Shown here one piece after another: positions 47,501-59,500 of a DNA stretch of 64,000 nucleotides. Position 1 is the first letter of the stretch; each line of letters opens with the position of its first letter. Under the pieces are notes generated by a model, which worked only from the letters and a program-made list of their open reading frames with translations, made no database searches and had not been told where the DNA came from. This stretch comes from Bugula neritina (taxonomy: Eukaryota; Bryozoa; Gymnolaemata; Cheilostomatida; Bugulidae): assembly GCA_964035545.1 (NCBI GenBank), contig OZ037766.1, forward strand, positions 31,030,273 through 31,094,272. Direction: 5' to 3'. The translations under genes were made by a program, and so were the position numbers.

Positions 47501-50500
47501 TTGGAGTTGCCCTATTTTATAAAACAAGTATTGCTAAATAGTCATACTGCTACTTTTCAATAGTTGTTCGAATGTGTTTGTAATTTCTAGCTCTGACATT
47601 CGACGGCTCCATGAGAGTACTGAATAAGGAGTTTGAAGTAGCTCTACAAAATCTCAGTAGCCCACAATCTATAACCCTGGCAAATGACTTTTGTGGCACG
47701 GTATGTTATCCACTCTAACCTAATGTAAATGTAAACCTTGACCTTGCTTAGAGTGCTTATACTGCATAGCTGTGGCTTCTCTCTTTCAGATGAAGAATGT
47801 CTTCACACTGAATGCCTCCAACAATGACTTCACATATGACAACTGCAGTGTGACCAAGTTCATGTGAGTCACAACTCCTACTTTCTGTGTGTCTGCTGCA
47901 GCCTTTCTATGTTGATAACATCATCAGTACAGTTTTGTCTTTTGCTGGCATAATTCCTGCTATTCAAACGCTATGCTAGGTTGGTGGGAGCTTTGGTTAC
48001 TAGTATTGATTGTAGGCGCTATTTCGTGTGGGTTGAAGAGCTTTTATATCCACTGATTTTCTTATAATCATAGCCCAACTTCTTTAGTCGGGGAGAAAAT
48101 TTAGGCATCAGAAAAACACAAAAAGCCTAAATTTTTCTTACCAATTGTAAATAACTTTTATATAGTTTTGGGTTACAGCTTTTGCAATCTAGGTTTTGGA
48201 CAATTGCTTGTCAAAGAGACTCTTTTCAAATCTCCGCAATTTTGAGCCGTTGCAATCTTAAAGCTACCTGAGTGGATAAAAATGTGTGTTGTCATAAAAT
48301 TTAAAGCTTCACCTGTCTTCGATATTATATTTTTTTCTAAAATTCGTTATGATTGGGAGGTTTCATGCTGATTGGCTGCGAACTCTTAATACGATTAGCA
48401 CCAAACTCGCAATGACTGCTTTTCATCACCACGTAAATTCGCTAGAACCATCTCTGGGTGAGTATTTCTAGCTCTTTTGATCACTTCTACTCTTTGTGAA
48501 TGTGTAAATGTTGCTAGTAACTTCTTAGTGCAGTAGTTGGCTGTAGCCAGAGTCAATGTTTTAGTTATTACTTGTATTTAAACTCAGTCTAGATTCTCAC
48601 AGTTGTGTGCTGTTGTTTTTTTAGAAATGGCAGTGTGATAATAAAGTTTGAACTGTTGCTGTTGACTTCAGGGTTGCCTTCTACAAACTATAGTGATCCG
48701 ATGGACATTATAACTATGGGACACTTTTGCCGCACTAATGTGAAGGACAATTCTTCTTGCTTGTTTTATTATTCAGATTTTGAGCTAACCCTTTTCAACA
48801 CTTCATATGTCACATCATATAACAAATCTACTTTCCCAGCTTTGGTATCATCCAGCATGTCTCCCATTGCACCTCTCTTTTCACTGAATGCTTCAACTTC
48901 AACGCCAGCTCCATCTGCCCCTTCAGCTCCCTCAAGCACTTCTGTCAAATCCCATTTGATCAGCTCAATAGAACGAGTGACTATCACTCCAAAACATTCT
49001 AAAGCTTCTACTGAAAAATCTACCAATGTTCTCTCTACAAGGAAACAGTCAATTAATTCTTCATTTAAGTCTCCCAGTGAGCCAGTCAGCTTTTCAAGTT
49101 TGAATTTTCCAGTTACATCACCTAGCCTAAATTCAATTAAACCATCAACCTTCTCTGCCGTCTTATCCTCTCAGTCACTGTCAACTATGACACCTCCTAC
49201 ATTTCCACTGTCCTCACCTATACCTGTGTCCATGTCACACCCAAAATTTTCATTTGCTTCTGTTTTTCCTAAAACAACACCAAAACCAGTTGATTTACAT
49301 ATTTCATTTCCTACTCACCAAGCATCATCCCCCCACGATTTAGCATCATCTACCACAACACCACCCACTGCGAAATCCAAGACCGCTGATGCTGCCTTTT
49401 CAGTATCAACAAATTTGAAACACCTCAAACCAACGCCTAGTGTATCACTCACAACAAAACCACCTGCCAAACCAATTGATCGGCTTACCATCAGAATTTC
49501 CAGCCCTACACAAAAGCCAATTCAGTCTGGCAAATCAGTTGTTTTTCCGTCCACCAAATCTTCAAACTCTAAAGATAAGAACTATAATTATAAAACTGGA
49601 ATTGATCATTGGCCAATTGCTACTCCTCCATGGAAACGATATGACTCATATTTTCATTAATTAGCTTGACCAAATCTCACCATATATGACATTAATATAT
49701 ATTTTACTTTGTGCTTACTGTTCAGGTATTTTGTGACAATTTAGTAGATTTATTCAGTTTTAATATCTGTTTAGAAAATTATTAGTTTTTTTGTGTTTTT
49801 AAATTAACAATTTAAAATGTTTTTTTTTTGATTATTGTGATACTTATCAAGATAATTACCTTCTGTTGATCACTCAACAACTGTTTTTGTTTTTATATTA
49901 ATAAACTCTCAACACTCAACCATTGCTTCTTGTCTTGCTGCTGGGAACTGGCTTACATGTTGTGCTGGATGTTACACTGTTTGTATTCTACTAAACTTCC
50001 TAAATTGCTTTCTAACTAGCAAGGGAGCGGATGAATTCCTCGCTGTAATATAATTAAAAGAAAACAACTAAATTATGCAGGTAAGATTATCGCTGCAGTT
50101 TATGTTGGTCGTGTAAAATTACTTGTAATAATTTGGTTAAGCTCCCATTATTTCAAGCCCCTATTTTACTTGCTGTTTTGTAGGGAGGGCAGTATTGTCA
50201 TAGATTTCAACTTGAACATCATTGCCAGAGTGAAGGGAGCAAGTACATCTAACTCTGTTGGAATAGGTGCTGTTGATAAGGTAGATCAAGCCAGAAAAGT
50301 TAATCAAATAAAGCAATTTACCAACAAAGAGTGGGCAAAACCGAATCCCGGTGGCGAGAGCTGGGTGGTTGATAACGTGAGACTGGAGTTGAACACGACT
50401 GAAAGTGATAATGAGCAGCACATTGACAAGTCACTGAATGTAACTGAGTTACCAACTTCTAAAAAACTGAAGCTAACCGTTACTCCTGCACCAACTACAA

Positions 50501-53500
50501 ACCCTACCACTACTACTGTTTCAACTACCACTACCCCTATGCCTACTACCACTACTAGAGTTCCCTCTACAACAACATCAACTAAAGCCACTGTCAGCTC
50601 AACTACTATGGTGGCTACCACCCGTAGATCAACGACAACAACTACGTTCTTTACTACAACGACTGAATTGCAAACCACAACAACTTTATCGCCTGCCACA
50701 ACAACTGCATTGCCAACTACGACAACCATGTCACCAGCCACAACACCAACCACAACACCAAATACAACGCCAACCACAACACTAACCACAACAACTGCAT
50801 TGCCAACCACAACAACTGCATTATCAAGCAGGCCTCCATCAAGATCAGCTTCCACAGCAGTGCCAGACAGTGATTCTGTTGCATCAGAAGAAGTGAACAC
50901 TGAAGGTGTTATTCCATTTACTTCTTCCAGGGCAACAGCTAGCACATCAGTAGCCACACCTAAACCAGTAACTCAAAGCCTTACTACTTCAAGCAACGGT
51001 AGTTCTGAATGCTTTATACATTTCTTAACGGAAAATTGTAACACTGCTTATTATCAATGTGGCACCACTAACGACCAAATACTATGCAGGAAGGGTATGG
51101 CATTGACATTAGAACTCACTCCATTTCCTTGGAACGATTCAGCCTGTACTATTCCAATAAACATATCTGCAGATAGCTCGACTTCTCTGAACGACAGTTG
51201 TCCTATTGAACGACAGTTTTTGCGTTACAATTGCCCTAGTCTCTTACAGATGGCGACACTACCTATGAACAACCTCGACTACATACCAGATTGTTGCCCA
51301 GTTGACTATATATTTGACAAGAATAGTAATACTTGCGAAGAGTGCATAGATTGTAGCTCAGCTGAATCTGAAGATGATACTGCATAGAAAGTGTCGTATA
51401 TTTCTTGTGTAGAAATCTTCAATCTAACTTGTTGAACTGGTAGAATATTTATTCAATATTAAGTTGCCCATTTTTGAAATGTTAAATTTCTGACTTCAGA
51501 TTTCTATATTTATCAAAGTTAGAGGTTTTCATTATCATACAAATAACATACTGTATAATCATATTTTTAATCCGTCCTTCAAAACTACTTATCTTCTCAT
51601 CATGCTAACATTTATTTATGGTGACAGAATATTTTGTTAATGTTATGGTGAAAGTCACATATTTATATAACATATTTTGCGCATGATACATATCGATATA
51701 ATGCAATTGTTGGTAATGGTAACATGTAATTGCGTTAGGCATTCAGTATTTAGCCTTTACTCTTTATTTTTCACAATAATTTATCATGGTTATCTCAAGT
51801 GTGTTATTATTAAAAATTTTCTCCCTTTAAAATCGTAAAAACATCGCACAATTTATGACATAAGGTAGCTTATATTTATTATAGCATTCCAAATAATTCA
51901 ATATTAGCAAATACATAGAGTTTACACTTCTTAATATTGCATTTGTTAGTCAGGTAGATTTTCTATGTTCTGTTCAACTATATTTGTAAAATTAACACAC
52001 TTTGTAAGAACGCATAACAACACTTAAGCTAGTATTTTTAGCTTATTTTTTGTTATTAAAGAAACGTAAATTTTTATGGTGATTTTTAAAGCATCTTTGC
52101 TGAAATTTTTAATTTATTCTTTATGTGTAATAATACCTTGAAAACATATTTTATAGCGCAATAAATTGATGAGTGTTTAAATGTAATTGTGTCATGTTTT
52201 GTGAATAATTTTTTTCCAAGTTTTGAAAATTCGGCGGTAATATCTTCACCAACTGTGTTTATCAACACATATCACTTTCTAGGAACGAGCGTTATGCCTA
52301 TTTGGTGGCTACGTAAGATTCATAAGCAGAAAATATAAAATAAACAAAAAGCAAAAGTACATCGTATATTTTTACAATTAATTTCTTATTTACTTCATCA
52401 TATATTGGCATACCAAGCTCCCAACCTAGCTTAGCATATCTGCGAAATCATACATCTTTTGTATTAAATGTTGATGACTGTATATGTGGAATGCGGTGTA
52501 TCATGTAGAAATGGCAGCATCGTGATAGAATTCAGGTTAGAGTTTATGGCAGCACCCAACACTTCTCTATCCACTGAGTGCGAGTCAGGTGCCGACAACT
52601 GCACCGACAGTTGGACAGAAGAGAGTGTAACAAATCATTTGAAAACACATTTTGGTAAGTGGCAGCAATAGACCATGTAAAACTCAGCCAATCAGCGAAG
52701 TGTACCAGGTCAATGTCTTACCATTGTAACTGATATAAAATTCTGCAAGTTCAATTGCAAAATGCATGCTTCTAAAAGCTAGTTGTGCAACTTTTTTTTT
52801 CATGCATTATTTAATTTCATATCTTAAATTGATGACTCTTGAAATGATTTTTTAAAATGTCTAAATTAAGTATTTATAAAACGCAATTAAAAATTGCATG
52901 TCTAGAAAAATGACCTGGTACACTTTTGCAACTTAAGGCCAATTATTACATAAGGGTCATTTTACTTAATTTAGTACACACTCGAAATCTTCAGTTTTTA
53001 GCTATTTTTCACAATTTAGCTGGTAATGAGCATGGTTTTTTGGCCAAAACTAGTTAAGCACCAATAAATACACCTAAATAATCGAAGTTCTTTTTAATTT
53101 TGTTTCATTTCCCACGTTTTTCCCTAATTATTCAGCTAGTTTTGGTTACGGACCGTTACGGTTTTTTCGTAACGTCCGTGCATATAGAATATTAAGTGCA
53201 TATGACAATGACCTGTGCTTTAATGTTGGGGAATCCCCTCCCAGCCTTTGCTGTTATGCGTAATTAAAACCAGCACATAAAAATACCATGTATAGTAAAT
53301 TTCAATGGATTTGGAGCAAACTTTAATGTTAGGTCATAATTTGCTGGTGTGTACTAAATGAAGTAAACTGACCCATAACTGCCAGCTTAGTAGTTATTTG
53401 TTGTTGCAGCTTGAATGGGTTATTGTTTAGCATTGGAAGCTTGCAGTAAACATCTGTGAATTTGGTACATGACTTTGATTGGCTGGTTTTTGAATGGCCC

Positions 53501-56500
53501 TTTAGTATATGCATCTGGATGGCTGGGTAGTGTAGACCCGCCTACATCTAGCTAATGTACAGTAGCCAATCCACAGTAGTATTACGAAATTTCTGTTTAA
53601 CAAATGAAATATTCTGGTCATTTGTTTTGTACTTTACAATAGTAAATATTCTATTCAACTAGAATTTTATTGTATGTAAGCCATGGGAACTACTAAGAGG
53701 TTAAATCAACCACCCATGCTGGTAATATTGTAGCTCACAGTCATAGCAAGTCCACACCATATAAATATACACATAAGCTATTATGTGCAGCTTATGAATG
53801 CTGAAATGACCCAATTTCTTACTTTCAATTTGAAAAAAATTGTATTACATATTCTGCCACTTCTGCACCAGGAACTTGTTTTCCTTTTAAATTTTGAAAA
53901 TAGTAGTCAGTTTCTATAGCAGTCAACATCCACAATAAACAACGTAAGCTTTCAAATAAACTATTAATATATGAAATATTAGTGTGGAAACAATGTAATT
54001 TATTCATTGCTATGATGAAAAATTACAAGAATATTATATAAAAGCTAGATATAGATTTCTAGTAAAATGGCACAGGTAAAAATAACACATTTTTACTTCA
54101 AATTCTAAATTTCATCAGTCACCAATGGTGGCTGTAGATTACAGAGAGCACAGCAGACTATCACAATCTTGTCTAATAGAGGTGCCAACACCAAGTTCAC
54201 ACCTCCAGGACCATTTAAAATATTGAACTCCTTTATTCTTTTGATTGCTCTTTCGACATGGATTCGAAGGTTAGCAATCAACTTTGTTTGCAGTAACTGC
54301 ATTTTAGTCATTTGCAAATGGCCTCTTTTCCCAGGTGGTATGGCCAACTTGGCTCCAGCGCCTATAAGTTCTTCTTCAATAAGAAAGCCTCTATCTGCCA
54401 TGACCACATCATCTGGGTTTATGAAGTCTAAGAACCCAGAGTCATTAACTACACACTTGTCTGAGGCTCTACCTCCCATTCCATGCGAAATAAAGCAGAT
54501 AGTGCCCCTGGGTGTAATTGCAACCAAATACTTAATGGTGTTGATATTTTTATACTTACTCCATGTTAAATATTGAGCCAGCTTTGATTGAGGTTTGCAA
54601 ATGAATATTTCTGTGTAGTCTATAATGCACCTAATGTTAGCATATTGGCTTTGAAAGCTCAGAGGGATGTTCTTGTTGGAAAAACTAATAGATTGTTCAG
54701 TTCTCTTGCTAAAATATCTAATGTGTTTTTGAAGGTTTTGCTTGCTAGCAATCTAGAGATATAAAAAAGGCCAGCAAGTATTTGAAACTGTAAACCTTGA
54801 CGCAGCTTCATCAAAGCCAATAAAAGTTTATCTTGTCTTGTTAACTTTTTTCTGAGAGTGAGAACTTTCATCTTCAGACATATAAATCTAAATATAGTAA
54901 ATAAAGAATGAAAATTAAATTATGATTCAAATTATATGTATGTGCTAAATAAATTTTGTGCTTAGTTTGTATTCATTCAGCAGTTTTTACCCTCTGGTAA
55001 GTAGCTTCAGTTATATTTGCAACAACTATGAAGTTCAAGAACTGCTAGCTGAAGGCTTGACCCAATATATCACCATCCAAACAGAATGTAATGTGTGTCA
55101 ACATGTGTTACGTAATGCTGTAACAGTACATAATAAGCTAGTTGTATGAATACATGCTTTGAATGAAGTCATGAGTTTAAACAAATAGTGTTGACCAACA
55201 ATTATTACTTCATTTTATAATTATACTATAACTAATTCAAACCCATATTATTTCTAGAATAGCATTTAATAATGTTTGTGAATGAGTGAAACTAGTAACA
55301 AGTGTAAACCATTTTAGTTTTAAACACTGAGTTAGTTTCAGCTAAAAATTAGATTAGGAGGCCACTTTTGATAAGCTTTAAAATAACCAAGGAAAATTTA
55401 AGTCAAAACAATTTACTTTTTCTGGAGAAAGTGAGTCAATTTGTCCACAAATAAAAGACTGCTGCTTGTTTAAATAAAACCCTAAACTAAATAAGTCGAA
55501 GCATACAGATGACCACTGTGGTATTTATGAATATCTTACATAAAACAACATCTTTAATAAAAAATGTATGAATGATGCACTCACACTGCAACAAATTTAA
55601 TTAAAATGACAGTTTTACTACACATCAAATTTAATCAATGTAGAAATTTTAGCATAGTGAAACTTGCATTGTTTATTTGTAATAAACCATAGTCTATCTT
55701 TGCAATAAGAAAATCATAATTTTTACCTTGCTAAAAAATAGTATAGAGAACGTGTAGGTATTCCAGTATAGAATTTAGTTTGCTCATCTGTAGTGGTGAA
55801 AGTTTTAAAAACTTACTTTTTCAATAGTTGCTTTTTGTTTAAAGGTGGAACTTTTTGAGCCTTTTCTTCCAACTTTTGATTTTCGTCTATCAATAGAATG
55901 TGCAGATCTTTTTTTTGAGTAGTTGATGGTTCTGGTAACTCAGTTACTTCTGATGAAGTCTGACTATGAGGATGGCTGTCAGATGAGTTCTGTTGCTCTA
56001 TATCAGCTGACTCTGTTGAAGACGTTTTTGTTCGCTTCCTTCACATGTTTCATTAAAACCACTGTTTTTTGTGCGTCTTACATTATATGTTTTAGTGCGT
56101 TAGTAACCCAAATGAAAGATTGGAGTTGGATTTTGCTCAGTGGGCTGACCATCCTTATGATTATGATAGTCTGCTATGCTCTCTGTAATCTACAGCCACC
56201 ATTGGTGACTGATGAAATTTAGAATTTGAAGTAAAAATGTGTTATTTTTACCTGTGCCAATTTATAGAAATCTATATCTAGCTTTTATATAATATTCTTG
56301 TAATTTTTCATCATAGCAAGAACTAAATTACATTGTTTCCACACTAATATTTCATATATTTATAGTTTATTTGAAAGCTTACGTTGTTTATTGTGGATGC
56401 AGTTGACTGCTGCAGAAACTGACTACTATTTTCAAATTTTAAAAGGAAAACAAATTCTTGGTGCAGAAGTGGCAGAATATGTAATACAATTTTTTTCAAA

Positions 56501-59500
56501 TTGAAAGTAAGAAATTGGGTCATTTCAGCATTCATAAGCTGCACATAATAGCTTATGTGTATATTTATATGGTGTGGACTTGCTATGACTGTGAGCAACA
56601 ATATTACTAGCATGGGTGGTTGATTTAACCTCTTAGTAGTTCCCATGGCTTACATACAATAAAATTCTAGTTGAATAGAATATTTACTATTGTAGAGTAC
56701 AAAACAAATGACTAGAATATTTCATTTGTTAAACAGAAATTTTGTAATACTACTGTGGATTGGCTACTGTACATTATCTAGATGTAGGCGGGTCTACACT
56801 ACCCAGCCATTCAGATGCATATACTAAAGGGCCATTCAAAAACCAGCCAATCAAAGTCATGTACCAAATTCACAGATGTTTACTGCAAGCTTCCAAAGCT
56901 AAACAATAACCCATTCAAGCTGCAACAACAAATAACTACTAAGCTGGCAGTTATGTAATAATTGGCCTTAAGTTGCAAAAGTGTACCAGGTCATTTTTCT
57001 AGACATGAAATTTTTAATTGCGTTTTTATAAACACTTAATTTAGACATTTTAAAAAATCATTTCAAGAGTCATCAATTTAAGATATGAAATTAAATAATG
57101 CATGAAAAAAAAGTTGCACAACTAGCTTTTAGAAGCATGCATTTTGCAATTGAACTTGCAGAATTTTATATCAGTTACAATGGTAAGACATCGACCTGGT
57201 ACACTTCGCTGATTGGCTGAGTTTTACATGGTCTATTGGAGTAATAGTAGCAGTTTTGTGAAAGAATGTGTGTATGCGTGTTCGAACATATGTATTTGGT
57301 GTGTGTACACACACACACACACACAATATGTTATCTAGATAAATTATATAACTTGTGATTAGTGTTGGGAAAGTTTCAAAAGTCTGTCAGCTGTAATAAT
57401 TCTATAGGAGCTCATGTTGTCAACTTGATAATTAGTTTGTCTGTTAACTTTGCAGAGAAAGAGTCTCTTAAGGATGGAAACAACCTAACCTTTGAGAAGG
57501 CGAGTCTGAGTGTAGAGAGAAAGAGTCCTGGGAGAGCACCGACTAAGCCGTCTGTAACCACCAACTCTTCCGTGCCTACAGTAACAGATAGAGCTAATAC
57601 TACTACCACTACAGTAGCCACTACAGTAGCTACTACATCTACTCAGTCCGTTACCACAACACTTACCACACCTTCAACAACTACCTCTAATGCACCATCT
57701 ACCACTACTACTTTATTAGAAACCACAGAAAAACCCACTGGTACGGAAAATATAGCATTCTTGAGTTTTTGTACTGTGCAATGTGATTTCCTTGCTTAGT
57801 GTTTTTTGTACAGATTTATGAAGGAGGTTTAATCACACAGCTAAGTCACCAAATCTATAGCATCCAGATATTAATATTTTATTGTCAATTCTGTCACAAT
57901 TTCATTAACGAGTGTGTACACCTTGATGAGAGTTATCGGTTATTTTGCATTTTTATAAAGGCTAGTGGTGATAAAACCTCTTTTTTCTTAGTTTTATCAA
58001 GTTAAACACAAAAACATGTGATTGGGTTTTGCTAAGCTTCCTGTTGCCATGTAAGCTGTAGGTTTAATTTTGATTTAGTAAGTAGTAGGTAACATATTCT
58101 GTTCAGGTACATATTGAACAGGATAGAAAAAAGTGGTTGGAAATTGAAAGCTGATGGCAAATTTTGTTTGCTTATTAGTCATTGGCCAGTTTAATATTAC
58201 TACCATAGACTAGTGAAGTTACCATATATTTGAAGTTGCAGGGCTGGCCCTCTTCATACCCTCAATCAACAAGTTTGTAGCTTCAATGGAACTCTATGCT
58301 ATAGCTTCTACCTTTTGCTCTGAAGCGGTTTTCAATTTGCTGTCAGCTAAATTTATCACAGTTGTATTTCAGTAGTTGAATTCTCAACTTGTTGCAGCTA
58401 ATTCTGTGATGCTTCTAATCAACATTTCAGTTACTACCAGGGAGATCTCCATGAGCAGTTCAGCACAGACTCTGACTGACACTCACTCATCCACTCTGAA
58501 CTCTGTCACTTCTACTACTATGACCTCTACTTCTACCTCACCTGTCTTTAACAGTTTTGGTACCACTGGTGGTACTACTAGTGGTGGTACTACTGCTACT
58601 ACCACTGTAGATCTCACTACTCATTATCCTGCCAGTCCTACTCCCACTACTATCAGTGCAACCACTACTACCTCTACTCTCAGTCCGACTACTATTCCCA
58701 CTACTGCTCCCACTACTAGTACCGCTACTACTACTCCCACTACTAGTACCGCTACTACTACTCCCACTACTAGTACCGCTACTACTACTCCCACTACTAG
58801 TACCGCTACTACTACTCCCACTACTAGTACTACTACTATTCCCGACACTACTGCTACTACAACTACCACTACTCCCACTTATACTCTCTCTACTACTACT
58901 AGTACTACTACAACTACTACTACTGTTGCTACTACTACTCCCACTACTACTACTACTACCACTACTACTCCCACTACTACTACTACTCCCACTACTCCCA
59001 CTACTACTCCCACTACTACTCCCACTACTACTACTACTCCCACTACTACTACTCCCACTACTACTACTACTACTCCTACTACTACCACTACTCCCACTAC
59101 TACCACTCCTATGACCACCACTACTACTACTACTCCCACAACTACTTCTACTACTACCAGTGCTCCTGCTACTACTACACTAACAGGTTAGAAAGAGCTG
59201 TTTTATTTTTCTGCTGGTGTGGGGTCATGGTTGAGGGTGCTCTTCCTTATCTGGTATCAGAGCGGTACCGTCTACTGTACGGCTCTCTTACCATTGCATA
59301 CCTCCATTTCATTATTTCATAGAGGTTTGGTTTGTTTCCAAATAACCTTTGGTTTAGAGGGGAAAATTGCATGATTTTGCCTTGGCCTGGACTCCAATCA
59401 CAACTAAGTGAATAGTGTTCAATAAGTGAGTAATTTACAGACTGGCTTTACATCGGTATCTTCTTGAGCTATCACCCAACCTTCAACTATTCTTTCCCGT

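Larger units (their letters stand above)
52666..57238. mobile_element. Fold-back THAP/DDE (ISL2EU/Harbinger-like) transposon in a mucin intron
   Basis: The ends are inverted copies starting CAATAGACCATGTAAAAC. The left arm (52666 to about 54166) and the right arm (about 56164-57238) match as inverted repeats for about 1.08 kb once the nested MITE in the left arm is set aside. Between them lie a minus-strand DDE transposase remnant and a THAP-like fragment. The element sits 11 bases after the donor of mucin exon c and leaves that donor intact. No clear target-site duplication is visible. Confidence 0.85.

Noticed and set aside
50304-50957. 217-residue valine-rich minus-strand ORF
   Set aside because: Antisense shadow of the Thr-rich codons of alternative exon b.
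54169-54576. 135-residue plus-strand ORF
   Set aside because: Antisense of the DDE transposase.
58624-59139. Leu-rich plus-frame and Val-rich minus-strand ORFs
   Set aside because: Other frames of the ACT/CCC mucin repeats in exon 14.
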